From Amblyomma americanum (lineage: Eukaryota; Arthropoda; Arachnida; Ixodida; Ixodidae): a stretch of DNA of 64,000 nucleotides. Positions 19,459 to 31,404 of this stretch are shown here, piece by piece; the stretch's first letter is position 1, and each line of letters opens with the position of its first letter. The translations under genes and the position numbers were made by a program. The DNA is taken from positions 138,165,621 through 138,229,620 of the forward strand of contig NC_135504.1 of assembly GCF_052857255.1 (NCBI RefSeq), in the 5' to 3' direction. The notes beneath the pieces are model-generated. The model ran no database searches, was not told the DNA's origin, and saw nothing but the letters and a program-made list of their open reading frames with translations.

Positions 19459-19970
19459 TTAATTGTGTAAGCTTGATAGCCGGCCTACAGTTTCGTTGTT
19501 GCTGCTCGAGGATGTGTTAAATTTGTGAATCACGTGCGATTCCCAGCTCTCGCGGTCATAATGTATTTTGAACACCGAATGCAGTAAGAAATTTGGCTGT
19601 GTCCGCATATGTGATCTATAGCTCTTGATGCGAATTCTGAACGGTGTAACTGTTTTCCCCACGTACTGGGCTTTACAGGTGGCACATTCCAGGAAGTACA
19701 AAAAATGAGCGCTGTCGAATGAGAAGTTTCCTTATATCTCAAATGAGAAGGATGACGCTGTGTTTCTGGCAGCATATTAGTTATTGTCGTCTTCGGACAG
19801 AGTTTACACCTAGGTTTATTGCATGGCGCGGATTCTCTGAATCTACTGTTGCCGATTGTAGACGATTTTGTCATATCACGGAAGTTTCTTGCGAGCCTGT
19901 ACACAGAAATGGCCTTGGGCAGTGCATATAATGCGAAGGCATGATGGCCTCTAGTCCTTAACGTTAACAA
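19459..19970 (-). pseudogene. Second Penelope-like element: linker and GIY-YIG fragment
   Basis: From 19,970: KAISVYRLARNFRDMTKS, then a Cys-rich motif SAPCNKPRCKLCPKT typical of the linker in one Penelope group. After a frameshift near 19,700 the nuclease reads YFLECATCKAQYVGKTVTPF with the catalytic Arg region RIRIKSYRSHM. The Cys motifs are absent from the 13.4-kb copy, so this is a different lineage. Confidence 0.72.
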
Positions 19971-20158
19971 CGTGGATACTAAGAAAAGGCAAGTGCAACA
20001 GGGGGTGGCAGAAATTTAGGCGTGTGGATGAGAATAATGAAGTTTGCGGGGATATGGTGGCCGCAGCTGGCGAAGTATAAGGATAATTTGAGAGACCTGG
20101 ATGTGAGAGGCCTTTGCCCTGCTGTCGGCGCATTCAGGCTGATGAGATGGTCATAGTA
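19905..20158 (+). mobile_element. RTE 3' tail, decayed copy
   Basis: It matches the RTE tails at 36.4 and 50.3 kb (TTGGGCAGTGCATATAATG, AGTTTGCGGGGATATGGTGG, GAGAGACCTGGATGTGAGAG) and ends at GCTGATGAGATGG, a degraded GATGAT tail. Confidence 0.7.
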
Positions 20159-20519
20159 AGTGACTCAAAGTGCAATTAAAAATTACAGTCGTCCCATATA
20201 TAACGAACGCTCGCTTATCAAGAACGAAGGCGTAGCAACAATCAAAATAAATATTGGTGCTATGGCTTTCTGTGCTCGATAAAACGAACAATCGTGGCAG
20301 GCAAATCCGGTGATAAAGAGCAAGTAGCTGCCGCAAACTCGCCACGCAGTCAAAAAACGCGTCATTCCCGCAGGCGCGTAGGCCGAAGGGTGTTTAACAT
20401 CTCCCGTGATGACCCCCAACTCCCAATCAAAGAAAGCGACGGCCGCTCCCCCAAAAAGAATATTAAAAAAAGCGATATTGGCACTGCAGTTAACTGCCGG
20501 CCAAGCGCGTCCCGTCAGG

Positions 20520-20800
20520 CTTCAAGGTACCGGGCCGTCCAAAATATGTACGAACATGGCGAAGCCTGGCGGCGCTCCGCGGAGCGTTAGCGCAAATGGC
20601 GCGGCCGCACATCGAAGCTACGCGGCGCAGGCACTCAGGAGACGGATGGAAAGCGCTGAGATGACGTTGCAGGAAAGCGAACGTCGCTCCCTGCAGCGCG
20701 TTGTTCGTTCCGCATACCACAGCTCAGCGGCCTGTGTTCTCAGTGGGGTGATCTTGGTTAAATGCTGGCGTTGTTTCAAATTTTCACCCTTACTTTGGAT
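20520..20800 (-). repeat. Short repeat family, minus copy of an inverted pair
   Basis: Its reverse complement matches 21,305-21,650 (ATTTGAAACAACGC, GAACACAGGCCGCTGAG, TAGCTTCGATG, ATATTTTGG/CGTATTTTGG). GC-rich, no coding domain. It could be a non-autonomous DNA transposon or an LTR remnant. Upstream, 20,190-20,290 has an ATAACGAACGCTCGCTTAT motif like the ends of pogo/Tigger-type elements, too little to call. Confidence 0.55.
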
Positions 20801-20805
20801 TGGTT

Positions 20806-21058
20806 TATGATGATGATAGATTTTTATGGCGCAAGTGCATCTGTGGCAGAAGAGCGCCATGACACAACGTTTTCGACCACTGAAGGTGGGGTCAAAGACC
20901 CATTTTCCAAGCATTTCAACCTAAAGAAGCGAAGCATGATGCAGGGGAAAGCTTGTACCCATTGTGTCACCAGTGGGTGCCCGGCGGCACTGAGGATCGA
21001 ACCCCGCACCTCCGGCATGCGAATCGGATGCTCAACCACTTGGCCACCGCTGTGGTCT
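20806..21058 (-). mobile_element. tRNA-derived SINE with ATC-repeat tail
   Basis: On the minus strand a tRNA-like head (21,055-20,978) has an A-box-like TGGCCAAGTGGTTGAGC, an anticodon region ATTCGCA and a B-box GGGGTTCGATCC. A body follows, ending in AAAATCTATCATCATCAT at 20,823-20,806. Length about 250 bp. The tail is the complement of the GATGATGAT ends of the RTE copies here, suggesting RTE-driven mobilisation. Confidence 0.75.
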
Positions 21059-21189
21059 GAATGGTTTATGTTGAACATCCTTACTCTATGGGTAGCGCAT
21101 GACTACTGAGTAAGCAGAACCAAGTTCAATATCAGCTGCTGCAGCCCAGTTTTTATGGAGACGAAACGAAAGGCTCACTTAATTCGATA

Positions 21190-21275
21190 TATCGGTGCAT
21201 GGTAAGAATCGCCAGGGGTCAGAATTATTTGAAGCCCTCCACTACGTCGACGTCTCCCAAGGCGTGAGTGGCTTT
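21190..21275 (+). mobile_element. Fragment of the tick-type SINE seen at 40.5 kb
   Basis: TGGTAAGAATCGCCAGGGG and GAAGCCCTCCACTACGTCG align with the core of the repeat at 40,510-40,570. Truncated on both sides. Confidence 0.55.
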
Positions 21276-21304
21276 GGGAAGTTAACAGCATAAGCCAATT
21301 CGAA

Positions 21305-21650
21305 CTAGAAGTGAGAAATTTGAAACAACGCGAACATTAAACACAGATCACGCCACTGCGAACACAGGCCGCTGAGTTGCAGTAAGTGGAACCAAAGACA
21401 ACTCGCTGCAGTGAGTTAAGTGCGCTTTCCCGCAACGCCATCTCAAAGCCTTCATTCAGGTGCGCTTTCCAGCAGATCAAGCATGATGCGCTTCCGCACT
21501 GCAGCAGACGACACGAAGCACCACCTCCAGTCTCCTGTGCGCCTGCTCAGCATAGCTTCGATGCGTTGGCGCGCCGCGGAGCGCAGCCACACTACGCCCT
21601 GTTCGCACGTATTTTGGGCGGCCCTGTACATCGGTGCGTGCGTGTGTGGC
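21305..21650 (+). repeat. Short repeat family, plus copy of an inverted pair
   Basis: Inverted counterpart of 20,520-20,800, flanking the SINE. It has an insertion of about 60 bp relative to the other copy (around 21,455-21,520). The two copies differ at many sites, so the pair is old. Confidence 0.55.
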
Positions 21651-22389
21651 GGTTGGGCGAAAGCCTCTAAATTGGAAGCATGAGCGTGGTAAGCGCGGCA
21701 CAAGGGCAACATTGAAAGCAAAACTACCGCTCATGGCCGGTGATCAACCAATGGCAGCGATTTGAGAGGTTCGAATATCAGTAGCGAGGACTGAATTGCT
21801 GGCCCGCATGGTTTCATGGCGTGCAGCCTCTACCTATTAGGATCTTCGCTCTGTGCCCGGCGGCCGCGCGCAGGCAGCGCACAGGCAGCAGTCTGCATCA
21901 GCCTGTTTAGAGCGATTGGGCAGTGCGCATCGATCCATGAAAACGGCAATCAGACGTAGCCGCCGGTTTTCTGTTCAAGTGCTAGTTCCCACCTGGTGTG
22001 TAGGTCTGTGCAGATACACTTTCTTTCGCGCAAAGCCTGCTTCAAGAGTCCAGAAATTGAGGCGAGTGCCTCCTTATTTGAGCCCAAAGCGCTACTCGAG
22101 TGCTGTACGCAAGGGTTACCCATACGCCGTCCTGCACGCGCATTGGCTGCAGTAGTTTTCTGCTGAATACCTCTCAAGGATCCAAGACGAGGATTCCGAC
22201 CTACTAACCGTTGCCGTGGCCACCTCAATAGCTAGCAGTATTACCGCGTCCTAAGAGCGGCTCATCCACAGGAAGTGTCTGGGCCAGGAGCACATGACCG
22301 CGCTGGAGAGCTTAGAAAGAGGCTTGATGGGATCTGCTTTGGAGAAACAAACATCCACAACAGAATTTTTTAACAAATAAGCTACACTT
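21651..22389. other. Unassigned stretch
   Basis: Short frames on both strands without recognisable domains. No repeat match found in the window. Confidence 0.35.
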
Positions 22390-23130
22390 TTGTTTTATGT
22401 TGTATTTTTGGCTGTAACAGGGCAGGTTCACCTACTACGAACTCGGAATGCAACGATCGCAATCAGCGTGGCCGTCAGGTTCTTTATAAGTGGACTCGAA
22501 GAACTGCGGTCGCGTCTCTGCGGAGTGAACAAAAATTCTGCAGAAAAACTATGTCGGTGGCCAAATTCTGTTTATCTGGGCCTCCGCGCATCAGGCTTTG
22601 GAAGGGAATGAAGGGGCAAAGGAATTGACTGGCGGTCTCACTTTTCGAGCTGGCTGCAATCCTTCCTCGCACGCATACAACTCGGACGAAGACAGTGTGA
22701 TATGATATAGGATATGATACAAGGCGATATGATAGTTCAGCACTATAGATTAAACGGGAAGCTATAGCCGGAAGCTGGTCGCGAGCTCAGCAAAACGGAG
22801 GAAGCAATTCGGTGGCGGTTGAAGACGGGCACACGCCCGAATCCGCACATAATAAGCAAGTGATGCCCGGGGCAATACGACTGTAAATGCAATCTTTGCA
22901 AGGGAGAGGCAAACATGATCCACATGATATGGACATGCACACACTTTCAACAATTCAGAGACTATTAGAAATAAAGAAACATGGGAGGCTCTGATGCTCG
23001 GCTCGGACCCCGATAAGCAAAAAGAAGTCATCAATCAGCAGAGGCAGCCGGCATGTCCCCAGGAATCCTGGATGACTCCTAGCTGTGGAGGTTGAAACCT
23101 CCTCGAATTTGATTGATGAAATAAAGTTTT
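22390..23130 (+). pseudogene. I/R1-like LINE fragment: RNase H and C-terminal zinc-type region
   Basis: RNase H debris is followed by FIWASAHQALEGNEGAKEL, the WxPAH...EGNE motif of LINE RNase H. Downstream are LSKTEEAIRWRLKTGTRPN and CKCNLCKGEANMIHMIWTC, collinear with the better copies at 42 and 45 kb. It ends near 23,130 with an AATAAAG and a T-run. Frames change several times. Confidence 0.65.
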
Positions 23131-24060
23131 TTTTCTGTTTCTCACTTTAAAGGATATAAGAATAAAAAATCGAACGTTCTGATCGTGCTTGTGAACGGCA
23201 TGAGATAATAATCAACTTCGTATTCGATACTGCTTCTATGTCGAATGAAACAGCAAGCGGTGAAGCGAGGCTGCACTAAGTTCTTAAGGTCACGACGTGC
23301 TGCAAACAATAAGTTGTTTTCTAGAATTTACAAGTTAGTCGAACTTTACCGCGCTTTTTGTTACCTGTAAGAATGTCAGGCCATACCTGCGTTTAAGTGA
23401 CGCCAGTCGTGCTACTGCTGGTCGCAGCGTGCACAGAACGAAGAATCATACGTGAAAATCCCCTCCTGCCACTCCTATAGAGACCACTGCTCAAACGCCC
23501 GGACGAAGCTGAGTCGCTCTTCCCACTGGTTTGTTATGAGGCGCGGCTTTTGAGCGGCAAAGCACACCATTGGAACTGCCTCCTGCTACCCGCGCATGAT
23601 GGTGTCGCAGCAGGAACTGAGAACAAGTGCGACGCGAACCTCCCTGGCGATCAGAAAGGGTCGACAACCACGGCAGCAACAATTAATTCAGCCTCTTCAA
23701 GCGCTGTGCCCCTTGGTCGCCGACTGCGCTGAGCATCGGCAACTCTGATCACTTCGCCTCTGATGCTCTAATGACGGCTCGCCGCTGCTCTCGTCCTTCC
23801 AGGGCAGCAACAGATTTAACGCTGAGGGACGCCTTCTTTGCAGAGTCGACCGACGGTCTTGCCTCCTCGATTGGAACCCTAGGTGGCACCCTTGCGAAGT
23901 ACCGAAGCCAATGCGGCCCTTCTTGTTTTTATATGTTCCGTGGTCTCCCACTGTTCAGTGGCCTGACAGAATCATATCAGGAGAGCAGCGCGCAACGCGA
24001 TGGGTGTGGCCTATACCATTCATAAGAACAAAATAAGAAGATTCAATCCAAGTTCATGAT
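23131..24060. other. Unassigned stretch
   Basis: No domain recognised in any frame. It could be the flank or LTR of the adjacent Gypsy remnant, but no direct repeat supports this. Confidence 0.35.
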
Positions 24061-24429
24061 TGAACACTGGGCCGGTGGCCGAGCAGGTATTCTCCCATCA
24101 GAGAGAGTCACCTAGATAAAAAGCACTCGTAGCGGTAGGGGTGAGAGTAGCGTTAAGGGATGCCTCAAGCCGCTGGCCCCTTTGTGTTTCATTTTGGAAA
24201 CTTGAAGCACCTGGACACTCAGGTGACATAGAGGGCAATGTAGGGCTGGAAGTCGTCAGCATAAAATTCCGCGATAGCAACTGGAAACCGGAAGAGGCAG
24301 TTGGCGTCAGTGTGCTGGGGAACAAACACTCTTGTACGAATGTGGTGTAGTCGTACTATTGCAATCGGAGGGCTCCGCGAGCAAGACACTGGGGCGGATC
24401 ACAATGACTGAAAGGCCAGCATACGGAAT

Positions 24430-25480
24430 GGTGAGCGGTTATAACTGTGAAAGGCCGTCCACACGGGGATAGCAGTGGAAGTGTTGTACGCCGCGAACAA
24501 CCTCAAGGCACTCCTGCTCGGTAATGGCGTAGTTAGGTTCAGCCTCGCTTGGAGACCGACTGGCGCAAGCAGTGACATGTTCCCGCCGATCGCAGCGCTG
24601 GACGAGCCCAACACATAAACCAACACCCCTTGCATCAGTGTGGACCTTGGTCGGAACAGAGGGTTGAAGTGGCGGAGAAATGGATGCGACGTTAGAAGAA
24701 ATTTTAGGTAACAGTAGAGTCGCACAGAAATGTCTACTTGTGGGGAGCTTCTCTATGAAGAAGGCATGCCAGGGGACGGGCGACGGTAGCAAAACGAGGT
24801 ACAAGAGCGCTGCAAGTAACAGAAAAGCCCCAAGCTCTTTCATATTTTGAGATTGTGAAAACGCAGCAGTGGCCACTGCCTTCTGAGAATTTTGCCGACC
24901 GCAATTTTGGATGGCCCACGTGTGCTAGCACCAACGCCTGACGCTCACCAAAAGGGCATTTCTTAGAACTGAGAACGAGACCAGCTAGGTGCAAGCAGTC
25001 AAGGAAGATAGCTAGGCGCTCATTGGGCTCTTGAAGTGTATTTTCAAAGATAACATCGTTCAAATAATGCACACAAAGTTTTGTAATTTGAAGCCATGTG
25101 ATATCACATCTATGATTATCTCAAATATTTTGGGCGCATTCCACACACCGGTCATAACAATAAATTCAAGCGAAGCGTTACGCGTAATGAACACGGTTTT
25201 TTCTTTGTCTGCTGGGCACATCGGAACCTGCCAGTACCCCGACCGCAGATCGACAGATAAAGAGTAAGAGGCGGACAACAAGCAGTCCATGGTGTCATCA
25301 ATGCCGGGAAGCGGATAAAACCTCTTCTTTGGTGAATGCATTGCGGCATCGGTAATCCACTCAAAATCGACATGTGTCGTCGTTCTTTTTAAGAAGAATC
25401 TTGGAGCCACCCAAGGACTCTTGCATAGCCACCTTTCGTAACATTTCGCGGACTTACTCACTGATGACCTTTCCCTCGGA
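24430..25480 (-). pseudogene. Decayed Gypsy pol: RT and RNase H
   Basis: RT pieces on the minus strand are SPWVAPRFFLKRTTTHVDFEW, YPLPGIDDTMDCLLSASYS, VDLRSGYWQVPM and a broken copy of the YLDD motif near 25,070 (HYLNDVIFENTLQEPNERL). The thumb region follows (GLVLSSKKCPFGERQALVL). RNase H is seen as KVHTDARGVGLCVG and AEPNYAITEQECLEVVRGV near 24,650-24,500. It is much older than the 6.5-kb element, and no LTRs were found. Confidence 0.78.
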
Positions 25481-25499
25481 CGAGGCTACTCGGTACGAA

Positions 25500-27170
25500 T
25501 TGTCGCGAATTCATTTTCTTTTTCGTAAACAAAAAAAAGCTTAGCAAGCCCTGGATTAGTGCCGCCCTATATATAGGAGAACATAAAATAGGATTTTTGC
25601 AGTCTTTTTAAGCAAAACGTGTTTTGAACTATTCCGCATAATTATGAAAATTAGAAACGAACTTATTGCTGATATAAAAAAGGCGCGCACACAGCATTAC
25701 ACAAATGTGCTGACTCTTCTTGACCTCAGGTAATCCTTTACATGTAGAGATGAGAATCACAAATACCCGACAACCCACACTGTAAACCGAGTTACAACTT
25801 ATAAGAGTAGATTACAGTGTTTATAACTAACATCCTTATAATTTTAAGCCTTTAAATTCCCAGAAAAGGGCAATTTTATGTTCTAAATCCTAAACTTTTC
25901 TGAAAATTTTTCACCCTGTTTGGCCAGAAACCGTGAAATGTGCTCTATGTCACTTGAAGCCTTTTATGATGGATGTAACAGTCCTACATCACCTTTAACG
26001 TGCACCATTTTTGAATTTTGTGCTTTTATGTTGTGTCGTTAATTTTAGAAAATTATCACGGTATTTGATGTAGCAGTGTGATCCTCCTAGAGATATCTCA
26101 TTGCATCAATCGACATCGCAGTAGCGCACACATGCAATATACGCTAGAGACAACAGCTCGGCTTTTCCTTTGTATTCTGAATGCCTGGAACATGCCAAGA
26201 GCATTCAGAAAGGATAGACTCATGACGCTGCGTGCTTCGGAATCCGTTTATTGATGTGAATCAGCAAGTGCAAATTAATGCACTCTTATAAACCGTCGGG
26301 CGGTGCGCTTTGGCTTAGTCACATATAAACACCCAGAAGCAGGTGTTCGAACATGGAACGAAAGTTAAAGGCTCCTGGTTCATAGCCCAAGTCCAAATGC
26401 CATTGCACACCCATAAACGCGGCTGCTTCCTGAAAAGCACCAGCTACACGAATAATTTTTTGTTCTTCTACAGCGAGCAAAACCTCATCCGCATCATCAA
26501 GATATTGAAGCTAATGTACTGAGTGCACAGATCTCCTGTAAAAATCAAAACAGATTGAAAAAAGTAAACTTTTCACTCTCTCTACAGGTGACAGCATGAC
26601 AGCATTGATGCGACCTGCAAGTTTTAAGTTCGTGGCAGTGAGAGCATGCACCACTGGCTTGATAAAAATTTTTAACGCCATAGAAGCACTAAGGCATTGC
26701 TGGAGTTCTCTGTGCCAAATTTAGGTAATACTGAGGTGCCTTATTTGCAATGCAGAATACAATAAAACTAGAAGACCGTTGAAATTACGAAATATCTTGA
26801 AATGTTGATCTCGCAGACAAAAAGAAGAAAAGAACATCGCACGCAGTTGTGAAACTGTTGCCACAAATTTTTTTTTGAGCTATTTGTAATTAATATATAT
26901 TTAGGTTATGTTGAAGTTTTGTGGCAATTCCCTTGCTTGCTTGCTTTTGACTGTACTTGAATGCGCTTTTTTTTTTCATCTTGATAAACAGTGAAAGAGG
27001 AGCCCGAGAAGGAAAGAGAGCCATATCTGCTTGAGCGAACATGCCATAGTGTGATATAACTCGTTTGTGTTTTTCTTGGCCGAAAACAAAGATATATTTT
27101 GAATCTCAGCATTTACAAATTGAGGTTTATGTGTAATGTCATTGCGACATTCTCAGTGTGGCAGCGGAAG
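25500..27170. other. AT-rich stretch with no gene seen
   Basis: Dense stops in all frames. No repeat match within the window, no tRNA-like or transposon motif recognised. Confidence 0.5.
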
Positions 27171-28050
27171 CCAGGTACAAACAAGTCAAAACTGCGGCTC
27201 TTCTAGCTCACCACCCTTTGGGCATGCGCAGGCGCGTCTTGGCGCAGGGCGCGGTGACGAGGCGGAGAGAGAGAAAGCGGTAGAGTCGTTAGCTTCAGCG
27301 CGTGTTCTCTAGGCAGCGCGTCGGGAAGCTGTGGCACTTTTCCCACTAATGTGCTGCCGATGCGCGTCCTTTAGTCGGGGATTAAGCGGATTAGGTACCG
27401 CACTGACAACGTACAGTCTTACTGGTGTATCTGGAGTAGTCACGCACAACTTGATCTGGCTAGACGGAGTCAGCAATGTTCTTTGCTAAAATAATCCGAA
27501 GAGGCAATTGCGAAGGAATTTATAATAGCTACTCCCCTTCCCATTTATTTCCGCAAGAAAAATCTGTAGCAGCGACCGGTATATGTAGAGAAGCGCGGTA
27601 CTGGAGAAAAGACACTGACGAAACAGGCGCGACAAAAAAAAATCGAAGCAAGAAAGCAAGTCTATACATTCCTTCACATACGAAACAGCAGTAGTGCGGC
27701 CACAGTTGAGCGCCCTGCTTCTAGGCGCACGCATTTTTGCTTTTATTTCACTTCATTTTCATTCCAAGGGTCCCGCTCTCTCGTTGATACATGGGGCAGC
27801 GCACCACCAGCGAAATGTATAGCAGGAACATTGAAAAATAAATCAACGCTACTTGAGGACATCGCAGGGCCTGTTTCACCTGTGGGAATATCTGTGTCGC
27901 ATAGCAATGTGTTGTTAGGTTAGTTCGTGAGACGAGGAGGCGATGCAAACATTGACAGACGATCACCGCAAAGTGATGAAACGAACCTGCGACAGGAGCT
28001 TATCAACCAGACTCGTCTCCGCTTGCGCTTCGCATTTTTTACGCCCCGGT
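27171..28050. other. Partly CpG-rich stretch, no gene called
   Basis: Positions 27,200-27,330 are locally GC- and CpG-rich inside AT-rich DNA. Short frames (27,476-27,694 plus; 27,966-27,748 minus) lack recognisable domains. A promoter is possible but nothing downstream supports it. Confidence 0.3.
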
Positions 28051-28059
28051 TTCAGTCTG

Positions 28060-28430
28060 ATGCTGGCACCTATGGTTTTTGGCCTCTTTTCCTCGTCGCT
28101 TCCGCGTCGGCTGCTCGTACCGCTGGGCCTGAAGGGCTGGAGGTAGCCAACGCAGGTTCCCGCATAAGATCACGTCCGTCCCGCCAAGCGGCACACAGTA
28201 GTTGTTGGCTATATATGGCTCGCAACCATTTGTTGACGCAGTCGAGCAAGTCGGCGGATATCGTGCTGACCTCGTCAATTATCGGAATCACGCAGCGGAA
28301 CGCATACCTAAATGTGTTTGTCACTAGTGACCAGCTTGAACGAAGAGAACACGGTCATTCCTTCCCGTGCAACAGCGGCGTTATCGGGGAGGCACACTCT
28401 TTGTTGCGTTGACATTCGACCCACCACTGG
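28060..28430 (-). pseudogene. PIF1-like helicase fragment, probably of a Helitron
   Basis: Minus-strand pieces in two or three frames fit the PIF1/Helitron helicase. VCLPDNAAVAREGMTVFSSF (position of motif I to Ia) is followed by IIDEVSTISADLLDCVNKWL (Walker B, DEVS) and GGTDVILCGNLRWLPP (motif III, normally GDxxQLPP). The Gln of motif III is Trp. Only about 370 bp remain. PIF1-like helicases in arthropod repeats are usually Helitrons, but no Rep domain is visible. Confidence 0.65.
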
Positions 28431-28960
28431 TGGTACACTGTTTGTGGTACCTTTGTAGACACTCAGTGACCAACCGCGAGAGAACATCTTGCTAAGCGGG
28501 GGGGCATCATTGAGGAATGCATTGAGGAGGAAATCATACACCAATCAACTAAGGTGCCAGATCGGGGGCATGACCTCTTTAGAGACTCGTATCGACTCTC
28601 GGGGGAAGGCTAGCTTGGGCGACTGAATTCAAAACAGAGGCTGTAAGCCAGACGGTGCACAGTTGAGAGTGTGCACTTCTATTTGCGTTTTTTCAGCCAC
28701 ATAAGGGGAAGCAGTGGAGGTCACTGACAGTGGCAGTGATGTTTGGCGTCATCGCTGTCTCACTAACTACGTGAACAGATCGCTGGTCATACCCTAAGGG
28801 CAAGCGGCCATAATATTTATTGTTTTTACTCAATAAACCAAATGCGCCCTTGCAACCTAACTACCTTCAGGGGTGCATCTGAGAAAAATTACCACTGTAA
28901 CACCCTAAATTTCAAAGAGGGGTCGGGACAAATAAATTTTTTGGAATCAACGATGACGAA
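28431..28960. other. Unassigned stretch
   Basis: No coding domain or known repeat seen. Confidence 0.4.
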
Positions 28961-28969
28961 TCAGAAACA

Positions 28970-29640
28970 CTCGAGCAGTCCGAGGAAAAATGTTTAGCTC
29001 TACTTACTGACTTACTTGAATTGCACCTAACATCAGATGCGGCAGCGCGTGCTCATAGAAGGCCGATACGATTCCGAAAGAAACAGGCCGCTTATTGTTA
29101 AATTCACCACCTACAAGACCAGAGAACTGGTATTTTTCAAGCTGTTCAGCCTTCAGGATAGCGATTTCAGCATGAGCGAGGACTTTTGCCCAGCTACTCG
29201 ACAAGCTCAAACAAAAATTTATGAGTTCGCCAAATAGCTCAAATAAGCTACGTCACAATAAATTGTTTGCCAATGAGAAATGCTGCCTTTAAAAGGCGCT
29301 TACGAATAACAGACGCGAGATGCCACCCGCTGGCTGAACAGTTGTTAACGAGGCCCCAACTACCCTGTCTACACGCTCTGGCCGCACGTACTCGTAAAAG
29401 GTTGCGAATGGGCGAGCGGAAGCGGCTCAGTATCGAAAGTTTCCGTGCTGTACAAGAACATTCGCAACGAAAAGGACAATCTTAATGCGCTAATTAATGA
29501 CTCTGAAGCAGACATAATTGTCGTAACGGAAACTTGGCCCCTGAGAAAATATTATAGAAAGAACTGTTCGACTGCAACAATACCTTCGTTACATTTCGTT
29601 ATGATCGAGCTGATGAAACGGGTGGTGGAGTCCTAAATGC
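28970..29640 (+). pseudogene. CR1-like LINE fragment: end of ORF1 and start of ORF2
   Basis: ORF1 C-terminal part at 29,037-29,237: GRYDSERNRPLIVKFTTYKT and DSDFSMSEDFCPATRQAQTK, similar to the ORF1 of CR1-B. ORF2 starts near 29,420: LYKNIRNEKDNLNALIND and ADIIVVTETW, the N-terminus of an APE endonuclease. It is truncated near 29,640. Confidence 0.72.
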
Positions 29641-29689
29641 TATGAATGAATGTTTTCAGTGTTTTCGTGTAGCTGTTGTTTGTGACTGA

Positions 29690-31404
29690 AATTGAATCTC
29701 TATGCTTGTGACATAGATGTCGCGCATAGAGTTCCGGTTAAAGGATCAGGGCTGCCAAACATAATCGTGAAGTTCAACTCAAGGTGTGCGCGGGAGAAAT
29801 TTTTTCAAGCAGCCAAGAAAAATCTATTGAACACAATGATGCTTGGCTTTGAGGATAACGTTCCAATCTTTGTGAATGACCACCTCTGCCCTGAAAACAT
29901 AATCTTGCTAGGCAAGACCATCCAATTAAAAAAAAAGGCTGGAAATTTGCCTAGGTTTGAAATGGCAAAAGTGCGTGCGGGGAAAGCAGACAATTCGAAA
30001 GTCGTCCATGTGACATGTGAAGGGGATCTTTCAAAAACTGTCTAGTACTTATTCCTAGCCGCAGCTACGTCATGGCAAAGACACGGCGTTCGCGAAAAAT
30101 GACAATAGTAGCTTGCATATATTCCACAGCGATATACGCAGTATAAGAAGGAACTTGAACTTGCTTCTTGCATATCTTTTTCAGTACCCAAAACATTTTG
30201 ATGTTATTGCAAGATCTGAAACGGCTCAAAAAAGGTGAAGATGTTGTTAATTCCTGATTATCTCACAATTTCTCATCCACGTGATTCACATTCGCGCGGT
30301 GGTGGTGTAGCCCTTTTTGTTCATAACAGTCGCACCCACTCAGCATTGCACAATGTATCCTGCAGCACATCTGATATCGAAGCCTTATTTATCAGACTGG
30401 GCAACTCTGTGGTCATAGGTGTCGTGTATCGACGACGTAATTCCAGCTGTAGCTTCATTTCTTCAAAAACTTGAATCTATATTTTTCACTCTAGTGTCAC
30501 GACACAAAGGTCCGGTTATAATAAGTGGTGACGTTAACATAGACACTTGTCGTACAAACCATAGTGACTACACGTATTTCCTAGAGTCTAATTTTCAAAA
30601 TCTGATCACTGTTCCTACTGGAATAACAAGTACATCCGCAACTCTCATTGGAATTGTTTTAACTAATATAACCTCGAATATTATTTCCGGGGTATGCAAC
30701 CAACCCATCTCAGATCATCTCCCCACCTATGTAACGGTCGCAAACGTCATATAAACAAAATTAAACGACGCCAAAGTAAATACGGGGATTGGCCACGCTT
30801 CGCTGAGATCAAATATCCAGTTAATCGACACTACTGCCGTATGCCACGATGAGGTCTACATTGAATTCTTCAATCTAATTGACGCTCTGACTTGCGTTAA
30901 AACTAGCAGCAGTACTAAGACATCTGTTTGCTCATATAAGGTGCCCGTCTCACCCTGGATGACGGAGCAGATTTTAGCAGTATTGCGGCAAAAGGACTTT
31001 TGGTATCATAAACGGAAACAGCATAAGTATTAGAGCTATTACTTGGGTTAGTACAAAAAGATACGCAATAAATCCGTGGCAGTTATGCGTGCACGAAAAA
31101 AATACTATAGACATTTAATCCAACAGAGCTTCGGTAACTCTAAAAAACTATGGGAAGTCGTGAATAGTGTTATAGGCCAGCCACATTAGCAGACGTTTCC
31201 TGAAGTGGTTAATCAGAATGTTGTAAACAGCTTTCATTCATATTCCACTACCGTTGGAATATCTTCAGGTACCAATGTAAATAACACAGATATAAACTCT
31301 GTTACCAAGCCCACTCCCGGAAGAAGAACTGTGTACCTGCTAAAGTGGCTGCACAGTGCTCTTCAGAAAAACCTCGCCATCCACGTAAATACGTGCCCTA
31401 TTTG
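29690..31404 (+). pseudogene. LINE fragment: ORF1 C-terminus, endonuclease and linker
   Basis: ORF1 part (29,692-30,045): DVAHRVPVKGSGLPNIIVKF, PIFVNDHLCPENIILLGKT and FEMAKVRAGKADNSKVVHV. Endonuclease pieces (30,110-30,754): IFHSDIRSIRRNLNLLL, HSRGGGVALFVHNS, VVIGVVYRRRNSS, GPVIISGDVNIDT and NQPISDHLPTYVTVANV. EN-RT linker near 31,090-31,180: ARKKYYRHLIQQSFGNSKKL. It is the same broad type as the 53-57 kb LINE (both have GDVNID). No RT remains. Confidence 0.75.

Noticed and set aside
20190..20290. pogo/Tigger transposon end
   Set aside because: An ATAACGAAC-type motif resembles such ends, but no matching inverted terminus or transposase was found.
20978..21055. Functional tRNA-Ala gene on the minus strand
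   Set aside because: It is the head of a SINE: a non-tRNA body and a trinucleotide tail follow, and the anticodon stem has mismatches.
27200..27340. CpG-island promoter of a host gene
   Set aside because: Locally CpG-rich, but no downstream exon or core promoter with correct spacing could be supported.
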